Below, piece by piece: positions 40,584 to 49,354 of a DNA stretch of 62,238 nt. Origin of the DNA: a virus. The notes below the pieces were generated by a model that was not told where the DNA came from, did no database searches, and was given only the letters and a program-made list of their open reading frames with translations. Numbering within the stretch: position 1 is the first letter of the stretch; every line of letters begins with the position of its first letter. The translations under genes and the position numbers were made by a program. The stretch covers positions 1 to 62,238 of IMG/VR virus record IMGVR_UViG_3300042541_000169; one strand, written 5' to 3'.

Positions 40584-43121
40584 ATGGCTATTGAAAAGTC
40601 ACTGTACGCCGCCCCGCAAGGCTTGGACGAGCTTGAGGCAATGGACGCTGGCACACCTGAAATTGAGATTGAGATCGAAGACCCTGAATCGGTTCGGATT
40701 GGTATGGGCGATTTGGAGATTGAGATTGAGCCGGACGCAGAGTCAGAAGATGACTTCAACGCTAACCTTGCAGAATATATTAGCGAAGAGGCGTTGCAGA
40801 ATCTTGCCAGTGAATTGATTAGCGATTACGACGAGGACGTAGCCAGCCGCAAGGATTGGATGCAGACTTACGTTGATGGCTTGGAACTGCTGGGTATGAA
40901 GATTGAAGATCGCACGGAGCCGTGGGAAGGTGCGTGTGGTGTGTACCACCCGATGCTGTCTGAGGCGCTGGTGAAGTTTCAGTCTGAGACGATGATGGCA
41001 ACGTTCCCCGCCGCTGGCCCAGTTAAGACACAGATTATTGGTAAAGAGACGCCGGATAAGAAAGCCGCTGCGACCCGCGTTGCGGACGATATGAACTATC
41101 AGTTGACGGACGTGATGAAAGAGTTTCGTCCAGAACATGAGCGCATGCTCTGGGGCTTGGGTCTGGCTGGCAATGCGTTTAAGAAGGTGTACTTTGACCC
41201 GGGCCTTGATCGTCAGGTGTCATTGTTCGTCCCTGCGGAAGATATTGTTGTGCCGTATGGCGCGTCTAATTTAGATTCCTCCCCGCGTGTAACGCATGTG
41301 ATGCGCAAGACTGAGAACGAGCTACGCAAGTTGCAGGTAGCTGGGTTCTACGCGGACGTTGATCTGGGCACACCAGAGAACGTGCTGGATGAGGTTGAGA
41401 AGAAGATTGCGGAGAAGATGGGTTTCCGCGCAACAGCCGACAATAGGTTCAAACTGTTGGAGATGAACGTAGACCTTGATTTGGAAGGCTATGAGCACAA
41501 GGATAAGAAAAAAGAAAAGACTGGGATTGCGCTGCCTTACGTTGTGACGATTGAGAAGGGGTCAGGTGAAGTATTAGCGATCCGTCGCAATTGGGAACCT
41601 GATGATGAGACCTACGCAAAGCGCCAACACTTTGTTCACTACGGATATGTACCGGGCTTTGGCTTCTATTGCTTTGGCCTGATCCACCTCATTGGGGCTT
41701 TCGCTAAGTCAGGCACTTCACTGATTCGTCAGTTGGTTGACGCTGGTACGCTATCTAATTTGCCCGGCGGCTTTAAGACCCGAGGCATGCGGATCAAGGG
41801 CGACGATACACCGATTGCGCCGGGTGAATGGCGTGATGCGGACGTGGCCAGCGGTGTGTTGCGCGACAACTTAATGCCGTTGCCTTATAAAGAGCCGTCG
41901 CAAGTTCTTGCTGGGCTGATGGATAAGATCATTGAAGAAGGTCGCAGATTTGCTAACACGGCTGACTTGACCTTGAGTGATATGAGTGCGCAAGCGCCTG
42001 TGGGGACTACGCTGGCTATTCTGGAGCGCACACTCAAGAACATGAGTGCGATTCAGGCGCGGGTACATTACTCGATGAAGCAGGAGTTGGGTCTCCTCAA
42101 GAACATCATCGCTGAGTACACACCGGAGGACTATGACTACCAGCCAACGCAGGGTAGCCGGAAGGCTAAGAAGTCTGACTACGACGACGTGGATGTCATC
42201 CCGGTTAGTGACCCTAACGCCAGCACAATGGCGCAAAAGATTGTGCAGTACCAAGCTGTATTGCAGTTGGCTCAAGGTGCTCCGCAACTCTATAACTTAC
42301 CTTTACTCCACCGGCAGATGCTTGAGGTGCTGGGTATCAGAGAAGCGCAGAAACTTGTGCCGATGGATGAAGACCAGAAGCCAACCGACCCGGTAAGCGA
42401 GAACCAGAACGTGTTGTCAGGCAAACCGGTTAAAGCGTTCCTAACGCAAGATCATCAGGCACATATTGTTGTGCACATGGCTGCTATGCAGGACCCTAAG
42501 ATCATGGCGCTGTTGCAAAACAACCCGATGGCACCGGCTCTACAGTCCGCAATGATGGCCCATATTAATGAGCACTTGGGCTTTGAGTACCGCAAGCAGA
42601 TTGAAGAACAACTTGGTATGACGTTGCCACCTCAGAAGGATGAGTCTGGCGAAGAAGTACACATGTCACCTGAAGTAGAAACACGTCTGGCTCCGATGCT
42701 GGCGCAAGCCGCCAAGCAGTTGCTCCAGAAAAATACGCAAGAAGCACAGCAAGCGCAACAACAGCAGCAAGCACAAGACCCGATTGTGCAGATGCAGATG
42801 CAAGAGTTGCAGCTTAAAGCGCAAGACAACCAGCGCAAGGTTGAGAAAGATAAGGCTGACGTTGCCCTCAAACAGGCACAGCAAGAGATCGAGCGGCAAA
42901 GAATTGCCTCCCAAGTTTCCACTGATGACAAACGCATCAAGATGGACGCAATGAAGGTAGCCGCACAAATGCAGGAAACCCGGCAAAGCAGCATGGCAAC
43001 TATGGGAGTAGATGTGCTCAAACATCTCTCTAATAAGAGTCACGAAGAGCAATTACGAGCAATGCAGGAGCGGATTCAAACCCGTCAACAGCAAGCAAGA
43101 GCACCTAAGAAAGGCGAGTAA
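40584..43121 (+). CDS. Portal protein, P22-like (845 aa)
   Basis: The size fits P22-type portals (gp1, 725 residues). The N-terminal 60 residues are very acidic with EIEIEIED. The body begins near SRKDWMQTYVDGLELLG and carries EPWEGACGVYHPML, typical of the family. The C-terminal 150 residues are a Gln-rich coiled coil (QEAQQAQQQQQAQ), expected to form the barrel entering the capsid. It directly follows TerL and is the dodecameric ring for DNA passage. Confidence 0.9.
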   Translation: MAIEKSLYAAPQGLDELEAMDAGTPEIEIEIEDPESVRIGMGDLEIEIEPDAESEDDFNANLAEYISEEALQNLASELISDYDEDVASRKDWMQTYVDGLELLGMKIEDRTEPWEGACGVYHPMLSEALVKFQSETMMATFPAAGPVKTQIIGKETPDKKAAATRVADDMNYQLTDVMKEFRPEHERMLWGLGLAGNAFKKVYFDPGLDRQVSLFVPAEDIVVPYGASNLDSSPRVTHVMRKTENELRKLQVAGFYADVDLGTPENVLDEVEKKIAEKMGFRATADNRFKLLEMNVDLDLEGYEHKDKKKEKTGIALPYVVTIEKGSGEVLAIRRNWEPDDETYAKRQHFVHYGYVPGFGFYCFGLIHLIGAFAKSGTSLIRQLVDAGTLSNLPGGFKTRGMRIKGDDTPIAPGEWRDADVASGVLRDNLMPLPYKEPSQVLAGLMDKIIEEGRRFANTADLTLSDMSAQAPVGTTLAILERTLKNMSAIQARVHYSMKQELGLLKNIIAEYTPEDYDYQPTQGSRKAKKSDYDDVDVIPVSDPNASTMAQKIVQYQAVLQLAQGAPQLYNLPLLHRQMLEVLGIREAQKLVPMDEDQKPTDPVSENQNVLSGKPVKAFLTQDHQAHIVVHMAAMQDPKIMALLQNNPMAPALQSAMMAHINEHLGFEYRKQIEEQLGMTLPPQKDESGEEVHMSPEVETRLAPMLAQAAKQLLQKNTQEAQQAQQQQQAQDPIVQMQMQELQLKAQDNQRKVEKDKADVALKQAQQEIERQRIASQVSTDDKRIKMDAMKVAAQMQETRQSSMATMGVDVLKHLSNKSHEEQLRAMQERIQTRQQQARAPKKGE

Positions 43122-43309
43122 TGGACGCATTTGGCATCCTTGTCCAACAAGCGGACGAGAAAATTATACAACTCAAAGACTATTTGGCCGAAGGGAAGGC
43201 CGAGTCTTTTGAGGAATACAAAAAACTGTGTGGCGAGGTTAGGGGTCTACTCATCATGCGGGGATACGTATTAGACCTCAAACAAAGATTGGAGAACTCG
43301 GATGAATAG
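43121..43309 (+). CDS. Small helical protein (62 aa)
   Basis: The start overlaps the portal stop and the end overlaps the GroES-like gene. The product is a single long helical hairpin (QQADEKIIQLKDYLAEGKAE, LRMGYVLDLK-like end). Small proteins in this position occur in many podoviruses between portal and co-chaperonin genes. The function is unknown. Confidence 0.55.
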   Translation: MDAFGILVQQADEKIIQLKDYLAEGKAESFEEYKKLCGEVRGLLIMRGYVLDLKQRLENSDE

Positions 43310-43730
43310 TTCCATCCTGTTAGCTACAGACGCTAACAACCCACAAGTTGTTGGTTCCTATGACTTTGCCGCAACCGCAGAGGAAAAGGGAAAACAACTC
43401 CCCCGCCCATCGGGTTATCGAATTCTCTGCGCCATCCCAGAAGCAGAAAAAGAATTTGAAGACAGCGAGATTGGGTTACTCAAGTCCGACGAAACCATGC
43501 GAAACGAAGAGACCCTCACAACGGTCTTGTTCGTGGTAGACCTTGGCCCTGATTGCTATAAAGATGAAAAGCGGTTCCCCAATGGCGCTTGGTGTAAGCA
43601 AGGTGATTTTGTTCTTGTCCGCCCGCATACTGGTTCCCGATTGGTTATTCATGGCCGAGAGTTCCGCATTATCAATGACGACACCGTTGAGGCCGTTGTT
43701 GACGATCCCCGTGGTATTAAACGTAAATAA
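43302..43730 (+). CDS. GroES-like co-chaperonin (142 aa)
   Basis: The Cpn10 fold is visible from PRPSGYRILCAIPEAEKEF through VLFVVDLGPDCY, WCKQGDFVLVRPHTGSRLVI and FRIINDDTVEAVV. The mobile loop region (about 55-70, EIGLLKSDE) is where host GroEL would be contacted. Like T4 gp31, phage co-chaperonins replace GroES to allow folding of their capsid protein, and this gene lies just before the scaffold and capsid genes. It is longer than bacterial GroES (about 97) through an N-terminal extension. Confidence 0.8.
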   Translation: MNSSILLATDANNPQVVGSYDFAATAEEKGKQLPRPSGYRILCAIPEAEKEFEDSEIGLLKSDETMRNEETLTTVLFVVDLGPDCYKDEKRFPNGAWCKQGDFVLVRPHTGSRLVIHGREFRIINDDTVEAVVDDPRGIKRK

Positions 43731-43741
43731 AGGAGCACAAA

Positions 43742-44686
43742 ATGCCTTTGGACGACGACACAGAATTTAAATTTCCTGATGAAGTTACACAGGAAGCTAC
43801 TGAAATTGAAATTGAGATTGAAGACGACGCACCACCAGAAGATCGTGGCCGTCAGCCTTTGCCCAAACCTCTGGTTGAGGAGTTGGAGAAGGATGAGCTT
43901 GATCAATATGACGACAATGTAAAGACCAAACTTAAACAAATGCGTAAGGTTTGGCACGACGAACGTCGTGAAAAAGAGTCCGCCTTGCGCGAACAGCAAG
44001 AAGCTGTTGGTTTAGCCCACAGATTGCTGGAAGAGAATAAGCGCATAAAAGACATTCTTACTAATGGTGAGAAAGAATACGTCACGACCATTCAGAGTAA
44101 TTCTGATATGGAACTAAAAATTGCTCAACGGGCGTATAAGGAAGCCTACGAAGCAGGTGATTCCGACAAGATGATGGAGGCCAACCAAGCCTTGCAAATG
44201 GCTAACTTAAAAGCCATACAGGTAAGAAACTTTAGAATGCCCTCTTTACAAGAGGAACAAGTTCCTGTACAAACTCAATCTGTGCAGTACCAACCTGCAC
44301 CGTATGTACCTGAACCTGACGATAAAGCCGTAACGTGGCAAAAGCGAAATGGCTGGTTTGGTCAGAATCGGGGCATGACGGCCTTTGCCCTTGGTCTACA
44401 CGAAGAACTCAAGGAAAATGGGGTTGAGGTTGGTTCTGAAGACTATTACCGCGAATTGGACAAAACAATGCGCAGACGGTTCCCCGAAAATTTCGAGGGC
44501 CAAGAAGAACAAAGACAGCAGAGTGGCCGAACAAGACCCGGCACCGTTGTCGCATCGGCAGTTCGTAGCACGGCCCCCACTAAGGTCAAGCTAAAGCAAA
44601 GCCAAGTAAACCTAGCTCGGAAGCTGGGTTTAACGCCTGAACAATATGTGAAGGCACAACTTGAACTGGAGGCCCGTAATGGCTGA
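43742..44686 (+). CDS. Capsid scaffolding protein (314 aa)
   Basis: Acidic and helical throughout, with coiled coil at about 55-100 (WHDERREKESALREQQEAVG) and a basic C-terminus (APTKVKLKQSQVNLARKLGL) ending in a helix, the usual capsid-binding end. The N-terminus repeats the EIEIEIED motif of the portal. It stands between the portal/co-chaperonin and capsid genes, where scaffolds are always found. AAGGAG precedes the start. Confidence 0.75.
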   Translation: MPLDDDTEFKFPDEVTQEATEIEIEIEDDAPPEDRGRQPLPKPLVEELEKDELDQYDDNVKTKLKQMRKVWHDERREKESALREQQEAVGLAHRLLEENKRIKDILTNGEKEYVTTIQSNSDMELKIAQRAYKEAYEAGDSDKMMEANQALQMANLKAIQVRNFRMPSLQEEQVPVQTQSVQYQPAPYVPEPDDKAVTWQKRNGWFGQNRGMTAFALGLHEELKENGVEVGSEDYYRELDKTMRRRFPENFEGQEEQRQQSGRTRPGTVVASAVRSTAPTKVKLKQSQVNLARKLGLTPEQYVKAQLELEARNG

Positions 44687-45137
44687 TATTAAAGATAATA
44701 AACTCACACGCGAGTTAACAACACGCGCGGTACAAGAGCGTCCCAAGCAGTGGATGCAACCTGAATTGTTGCCCGAGCCAGACAAGCAGCCGGGCTTCAG
44801 CTACCGCTGGGTTCGTGTTTCGACAATGAACAACGCTGACCCACGTAACCTTTCGGCCAAACTCCGAGAAGGCTGGGAACCCGTATCCGTTGAAGAACAA
44901 CCAAAATTCCGACTGTTAGCCGATCCCAATAGCCGTTTTAAAGACAGCATTGAGGTTGGTGGGCTGTTGCTTTGCAAGACACCTACTGAGTTCGTACAAC
45001 AGCGAAATGACCATTTTGCTAATATTACGCAATCCCAGACAGATGCTGTAGACAATAGCTTCATGCGTCAAAGTGATGCGCGGATGCCTCTCTTTACAGA
45101 GAAAAAATCCTCGTCGAGCTTTGGTAAAGGAACTTAA
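44679..45137 (+). CDS. Head-associated protein (152 aa)
   Basis: The ATG at 44679 lies within the scaffold end, right after GGAGG. The product is mostly beta with a core PGFSYRWVRVSTMNNADPRN, and a C-terminal low-complexity Ser/Lys tail. Phage proteins of this type sit between scaffold and capsid and are unnamed. Possibly a minor head or scaffold partner. Confidence 0.5.
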   Translation: MADIKDNKLTRELTTRAVQERPKQWMQPELLPEPDKQPGFSYRWVRVSTMNNADPRNLSAKLREGWEPVSVEEQPKFRLLADPNSRFKDSIEVGGLLLCKTPTEFVQQRNDHFANITQSQTDAVDNSFMRQSDARMPLFTEKKSSSSFGKGT

Positions 45138-45154
45138 ATTTTAAGGAGTCTTAA

Positions 45155-45988
45155 ATGGCTTATCCCGTCGTCTCGGCCCCCTACGGCCTAAAGCCGATCA
45201 ATCTGATTGGCGGTCAGGTATTTGCTGGTTCTACCCGCAATTATCCGATCCAGTATGGTTACGCAACGAACATCTTTTACGGTGATATCGTAAACATTAT
45301 TCGTGGTTCTATTGTAGATAACGCAGATACTACTGACTCTACCGGCACCGGTATTGTTGGTGTTTTCTTGGGTTGTTCTTACACTAACCCCACGACCAAG
45401 CAAAAGCAATTTGCACAATACTGGCCCGCCGGTACTGCTGCTGGTGATTGCCAAGCTATTGTTTGTGATGATCCTGACACAGTGTTCAAAGTGGTTATGT
45501 GCTCCGCTACAACGGTCATTGCCTCCGCTGCTAATGCCATGTTGGGTCAAAACTTTGGTTTGATTCAGAATGCAGGTAACGTCAACACAGGTAATTCTGC
45601 TGTTGCTGCCCTCTATTCCTCATCTACCACTAGCGCAGATTTGGCATTGCGTGTGGTTGGTTTGGTTGGCGAAACTGCCATTCAAACTAGCGTGACTGGC
45701 TCATCTTCTTCTACTACTATTACTTGCTCGGCTTTGCCTAACGCATTAGTGGTTGGTACTGATGTGGCTTACATAGCTGCTAATGGTCAATTAGTTCAAA
45801 CTGGTTCGTATGTATCTGCGGCTGCGGCTGCTGGTGCAACGTCAGTGACCATCAATTCTACGATTGCAGTTCCCGGCAGTGTGACCGCTATCCCTAGCGC
45901 GTCCACTATTCTTTTCACTCAGTTTCCAGAAATGCTTGTCAAACTCAACTTTGGCACCCATTCCTATTACACTGCCACTGCGGTCTAA
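45155..45988 (+). CDS. Capsid decoration-like structural protein (277 aa)
   Basis: AAGGAG precedes the ATG. The sequence opens MAYPVVSAPYGLKPINLIGG and is strongly beta-forming, rich in Ser, Thr, Ala and Gly, with a Thr/Ser/Val-rich domain at about 170-245. Similar proteins directly upstream of the major capsid gene are common in environmental podoviruses, and probably decorate the head. The family has no settled name. Confidence 0.55.
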   Translation: MAYPVVSAPYGLKPINLIGGQVFAGSTRNYPIQYGYATNIFYGDIVNIIRGSIVDNADTTDSTGTGIVGVFLGCSYTNPTTKQKQFAQYWPAGTAAGDCQAIVCDDPDTVFKVVMCSATTVIASAANAMLGQNFGLIQNAGNVNTGNSAVAALYSSSTTSADLALRVVGLVGETAIQTSVTGSSSSTTITCSALPNALVVGTDVAYIAANGQLVQTGSYVSAAAAAGATSVTINSTIAVPGSVTAIPSASTILFTQFPEMLVKLNFGTHSYYTATAV

Positions 45989-45999
45989 GGAGCTAAATC

Positions 46000-46908
46000 A
46001 TGGCTATTTCACGCGCACAACTACTTAAAGAACTTCTTCCCGGCCTGAACGCCCTGTTTGGTCTGGAGTACGCCAAGTATGGTGAGGAACATAAAGAGAT
46101 TTATGAGACCGAAACCTCTGAGCGTTCGTTCGAAGAAGAGACCAAGCTGTCTGGCTTCTCCGCTGCGCCAGTCAAAAACGAGGGTTCTGCCATCGCTTAT
46201 GACAATGCACAGGAAGCATGGACTGCTCGATACAACCACGAAACCATTGCTCTGGGTTTCTCGCTGACCGAAGAGGCCATCGAGGATAACCTGTATGACA
46301 GCCTGTCGGCTCGTTATACCAAAGCTCTGGCTCGTGCTATGGCTTACACCAAGCAAGTTAAAGCTGCCGCCGTTCTAAACAACGGTTTCAGCAACGCTTA
46401 CGCTGGTGGTGACGGTGTTGCGCTGTTCTCAGCGTCGCACCCGCTAGTGTCTGGCGGCACCAACAGCAACATCCCATCGACCCCTGCTGACTTGAATGAG
46501 ACTTCTCTTGAGAATGCTGTTATTCAAATCTCGCTGTGGACGGATGAGCGTGGCCTGCTGATCGCTGCCAAGCCTAACAAGCTGGTTGTCCCACCTGCAC
46601 TGCAATTTACGGCAACTCGTTTGCTGGAAACTGAACTGCGCGTGGCTACTGCTGACAACGACATCAACGCACTGAAGAACAATGGTTCTATCCCCGGTGG
46701 ATATACCATTAATCACTTCCTGACCGATACGAACGCATGGTTCCTGACCACTGATGTTCCAAACGGCATGAAGCATTTCGTGCGTACCCCGCTGTCGCAG
46801 TCGATGGATGGTGACTTTGATACCGGCAACGTCCGTTACAAGTCCCGTGAGCGTTACAGCTTCGGCTGGTCTGACCCTCTCGGCATGTTCGGTTCGATTG
46901 GTGCGTAA
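46000..46908 (+). CDS. Major capsid protein (302 aa)
   Basis: The 302-residue protein has the features of HK97-fold capsid proteins of the Mu gpT-like/podovirus group: N-terminal helix (SRAQLLKELLPGLNALFGLE), a long E-loop region, and FSASHPLVSGG and LETELRVATADNDINALKN in the A domain. It follows the scaffold and ends at a terminator, which would let it be made in high amount. Codon choice is more regular than in neighbouring genes, consistent with strong expression. Confidence 0.8.
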   Translation: MAISRAQLLKELLPGLNALFGLEYAKYGEEHKEIYETETSERSFEEETKLSGFSAAPVKNEGSAIAYDNAQEAWTARYNHETIALGFSLTEEAIEDNLYDSLSARYTKALARAMAYTKQVKAAAVLNNGFSNAYAGGDGVALFSASHPLVSGGTNSNIPSTPADLNETSLENAVIQISLWTDERGLLIAAKPNKLVVPPALQFTATRLLETELRVATADNDINALKNNGSIPGGYTINHFLTDTNAWFLTTDVPNGMKHFVRTPLSQSMDGDFDTGNVRYKSRERYSFGWSDPLGMFGSIGA

Positions 46909-46918
46909 TTGATGTAAA

Positions 46919-46950
46919 AAAGGGGGCCTAAAAACCCCCTTTCTTGTTTT
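46919..46950 (+). terminator. Intrinsic terminator after the capsid gene
   Basis: AAAGGGGG/CCCCCTTT, an 8-bp stem with an 8-base loop, then CTTGTTTTATTTT. It limits transcription into the downstream genes and isolates a high-level capsid transcript. Confidence 0.9.
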
Positions 46951-46974
46951 ATTTTATGGTATAAAGCTATAAAT

Positions 46975-47050
46975 ACCGGGGTTATCCGGTGTATCTGACA
47001 GTCCCGGCTGACGACATGCAGACAGATACGCCCTCACTTGCATGTAAGGA
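46975..47050 (+). promoter_or_regulatory. Predicted RNA pseudoknot at the next ribosome-binding site
   Basis: A hairpin ACCGG/CCGGT (46975-46990) is followed by helix 1, GTATCTG (46991-46997) with CAGATAC (47023-47029). Helix 2 is ACATGCA (47014-47020) with TGCATGT (47039-47045). The two 7-bp helices interleave, so they form a true H-type pseudoknot. Helix 2 ends one base before the AAGGA ribosome-binding site of the 47060 gene, so it could control translation. Confidence 0.65.
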
Positions 47051-47059
47051 ACCTATATC

Positions 47060-47632
47060 ATGGCAAATACCACATTCTCCGGCCCAGTCATATCTAATAA
47101 TGGCTTTATTACCGGAACAGCTTCTTCCCCTATCGTTGAGACTACCGCTACTAATGTGTCTGAATCGTATGTTACGACTTCGGCTGCTACTGGCGATACA
47201 CGCCTGTCTTATCAGCGTTTAGCTTTTACATCGACTGGCTCTGGGGAAACTTACCGCGCTCTGACTCAAGTCACAGGCGCTGGCGCAGCTACTGGCGGTA
47301 CTGTTAACGGCGCTCACATTAGCTTGAGCATCAACGGTTCTGGCACTATTTCTGGCGCTGGTAACGCACTCCGCGCTACTCTGGGTGGTACGTCCACAAA
47401 CCCCGGCGGCACGATTGCAGCTATTCAAGCTGACTCTAACTTTGCTTCTGGTGGAACTTGGACAAATGCTTCGTTCATCCGTTTTACAAACAGCGGCACT
47501 GGCACGGTGGCTAACTTGTTTAACATCCCCGCAGCCTTGTTTGTAACAAGTACTGCCACTATTGCTAAGACTTTGAGAGTCGTGGCATCAGACGGTACGC
47601 CTTACTTCATCATGTGTTCTAGCGCAGCTTAA
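47060..47632 (+). CDS. Ser/Thr/Gly-rich structural protein (190 aa)
   Basis: The product is beta-forming with almost no charge in long stretches (GAGAATGGTVNGAHISLSIN). It may decorate the head or form a short fibre. Its translation is probably controlled by the pseudoknot just upstream, and its transcript lies beyond the capsid terminator, which fits a protein needed in a set ratio to capsid. Confidence 0.5.
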   Translation: MANTTFSGPVISNNGFITGTASSPIVETTATNVSESYVTTSAATGDTRLSYQRLAFTSTGSGETYRALTQVTGAGAATGGTVNGAHISLSINGSGTISGAGNALRATLGGTSTNPGGTIAAIQADSNFASGGTWTNASFIRFTNSGTGTVANLFNIPAALFVTSTATIAKTLRVVASDGTPYFIMCSSAA

Positions 47633-47633
47633 T

Positions 47634-47813
47634 ATGCAGATCACCAAGGAATTCTTGGAGACTGAGATTCGTGATCTTGAGACTGAAGCACAGAAGGCCC
47701 AAACCTTTTTGATTCAGGCCACAATCCAAGCGTACAAGATGCTCATTAACAGGCTAGACGCACCAGAACCGGAGCAACAAGATGAGACCGATTCAACAGA
47801 AGCTAACGATTGA
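47634..47813 (+). CDS. Small helical protein (59 aa)
   Basis: The start follows the upstream stop by one base. A coiled coil (KEFLETEIRDLETEAQKAQT) is followed by an acidic tail. It resembles small chaperone or head-completion factors in layout only. It overlaps the next gene by 32 bases in another frame. Confidence 0.5.
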   Translation: MQITKEFLETEIRDLETEAQKAQTFLIQATIQAYKMLINRLDAPEPEQQDETDSTEAND

Positions 47814-48102
47814 TGGCGCTGCGGGGATAGCAATCCCGTTAGACACCTATATTTCGCCATTTAATATAGGCTTTGGGGTAACAATTAGCGCCGAAGCTAC
47901 AGTAGATTTTACTGTGCAACACACGTTTGATAATGTGCAAGATTCAACGGTTACTCCAGTTTGGTTTAACCATCCTACTGTAGTAAACCAAATTGCGAAC
48001 GCTAATGGTAATTATGCCTTTCCTGTAACAGCAGTTCGACTAAATGTTATAGACAACAACGGCACAATTACTTTTACGGTTATTCAAGCCGGGATAGCAT
48101 AA
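47782..48102 (+). CDS. Beta-rich structural protein (106 aa)
   Basis: The gene begins inside the end of the 59-residue gene. The product contains VTISAEATVDFTVQHTFDNV and ends with FTVIQAG, an Ig- or jelly-roll-like pattern seen in small phage structural proteins. Possibly a decoration or fibre-base protein. Confidence 0.5.
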   Translation: MRPIQQKLTIDGAAGIAIPLDTYISPFNIGFGVTISAEATVDFTVQHTFDNVQDSTVTPVWFNHPTVVNQIANANGNYAFPVTAVRLNVIDNNGTITFTVIQAGIA

Positions 48103-48323
48103 TGCCAATTGGGTTTCCAGACGTTGCTAACTTTGCTAATGTTTACCCCGGCACTGCGCTTGGGGTAGTAGCTAACGCCCAAGACGGGTACGGCAATTCT
48201 GTTGGCGGCGCTACAGTAATTGTTGGGGAGCAAACAACCCCAACTGATTACTTTATCTTGCTTGAAAGCGGGGATTTTGTCCTGCAAGAAACCGGCTTTA
48301 AGATTCTTCTGGAGATTTCGTAA
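48102..48323 (+). CDS. Small structural protein (73 aa)
   Basis: The start overlaps the upstream stop by one base. The end motif DYFILLESGDFVLQETGFKI repeats a 'LLES-GD-VLQE' style found in phage tail or head-fibre proteins. No function is assigned. Confidence 0.45.
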   Translation: MPIGFPDVANFANVYPGTALGVVANAQDGYGNSVGGATVIVGEQTTPTDYFILLESGDFVLQETGFKILLEIS

Positions 48324-48922
48324 TGGCTAACGAAAAAATATCGGCAATGTCAACAGCAGCCGTACCACTAACAGGTACGGAGTTAATCCCCCTTGTTCAA
48401 GATGGCGGCAACGTAAAAGCAACACTTTCAGCGTTTGGTCAATACGCAATTGATACCTTTCAAAGTTACGGGGCATTTCAAGATCTTGGCGCGGATCAAA
48501 CAGCAGCGGCAAACGCCGTTACATTGCTTAGAATTGATACAACTGACTTTACGCAAGGTGTTACTAGAGCAGGAAGCAGAATTACGCTAACAAATGCTGG
48601 GGTTTATAGTATTACCATTAGTTTGCAGTTGACCAACACTACAGCCAACTACGATAGTTTTACCTTATGGCCTGTAATTAATGGAACTGCGCCAACTGGT
48701 TCTGCAAGTACTGTTAACGTCCCTGAGAAAAAAGGCGGGATTGACGGTCTAACAATCTTGGCGGTGCAGTACACCTATCAATTTGCTGCTGGCGGTTACT
48801 TTGAATTTAATTGGCACAATGTTGCTGGGAATTCCAAAGTTGTAACATTACCTGCTAGTCTTACAACGCCAATTCATCCAGCAGCCGCTGGTGTAATTCT
48901 TTCTGTAATTCAGGTTGGATAA
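48323..48922 (+). CDS. Jelly-roll (C1q/TNF-like) virion protein (199 aa)
   Basis: The N-terminal 45 residues (KISAMSTAAVPLTGTELIPL) form a phage attachment segment seen at the start of many fibre proteins. Residues 85-199 show the alternation of strands of a C1q-like jelly roll (AGVYSITISLQLTN, YFEFNWHNVAG, GVILSVIQVG). It is probably a head or tail fibre that could bind host surface or stabilise the particle. Confidence 0.55.
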   Translation: MANEKISAMSTAAVPLTGTELIPLVQDGGNVKATLSAFGQYAIDTFQSYGAFQDLGADQTAAANAVTLLRIDTTDFTQGVTRAGSRITLTNAGVYSITISLQLTNTTANYDSFTLWPVINGTAPTGSASTVNVPEKKGGIDGLTILAVQYTYQFAAGGYFEFNWHNVAGNSKVVTLPASLTTPIHPAAAGVILSVIQVG

Positions 48923-48924
48923 CC

Positions 48925-49167
48925 ATGGCATCCCCAGCATGGACAAGGAAAGAGGGCAAGTCCGAGAAGGGCGGCTTGAACGCCAAAGGTCGCGCCTCTG
49001 CGAAGGCCCAAGGTATGAATCTAAAGCCGCCACAACCGGAGGGCGGCTCAAGGCGAGACTCTTTCTGCGCGAGGATGAGTGGCATGAAGAAAAAGTTAAC
49101 GTCCGCGAAGACCGCGAACGACCCAAACTCCCGGATTAATAAAAGCCTACGGGCGTGGAATTGTTGA
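48925..49167 (+). CDS. Basic conserved phage protein (80 aa)
   Basis: The signature WTRKEGKSEKGGLNAKGRAS then GGSRRDSFCARMSGMK is widely shared by small, highly basic phage proteins next to structural genes. The composition suggests nucleic-acid contact, perhaps with packaged DNA. The function is unknown. Confidence 0.6.
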   Translation: MASPAWTRKEGKSEKGGLNAKGRASAKAQGMNLKPPQPEGGSRRDSFCARMSGMKKKLTSAKTANDPNSRINKSLRAWNC

Positions 49168-49168
49168 G

Positions 49169-49354
49169 ATGGATAATCACGATATCAAAGTAATGACTGA
49201 CGGCGCTGCTGTAGTTGTAGGCATAAGCGGGTTTATGTCATGGTTTCCGCCCATTGTTGCTTTAGTTGGTGGCTTACTTACTATAGTTTGGTTAAGCCTC
49301 CGCATTTGGGAAACCGACACCGTACAAAAATTGGTACGTAAAAATGCCAAGTAA
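49169..49354 (+). CDS. Holin-like protein, T7 superfamily II type (61 aa)
   Basis: A short polar N-terminus (MDNHDIKVMTDG) leads into two hydrophobic stretches (AVVVGISGFMSWFPPIVALV, GLLTIVWLSLRIW) and a charged end. This is the pattern of T7-type class II holins, which are about 60-70 residues. The lysozyme and a second holin candidate lie far off at 0.7-1.7 kb. One of the two could be an antiholin or pinholin. Confidence 0.65.
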   Translation: MDNHDIKVMTDGAAVVVGISGFMSWFPPIVALVGGLLTIVWLSLRIWETDTVQKLVRKNAK

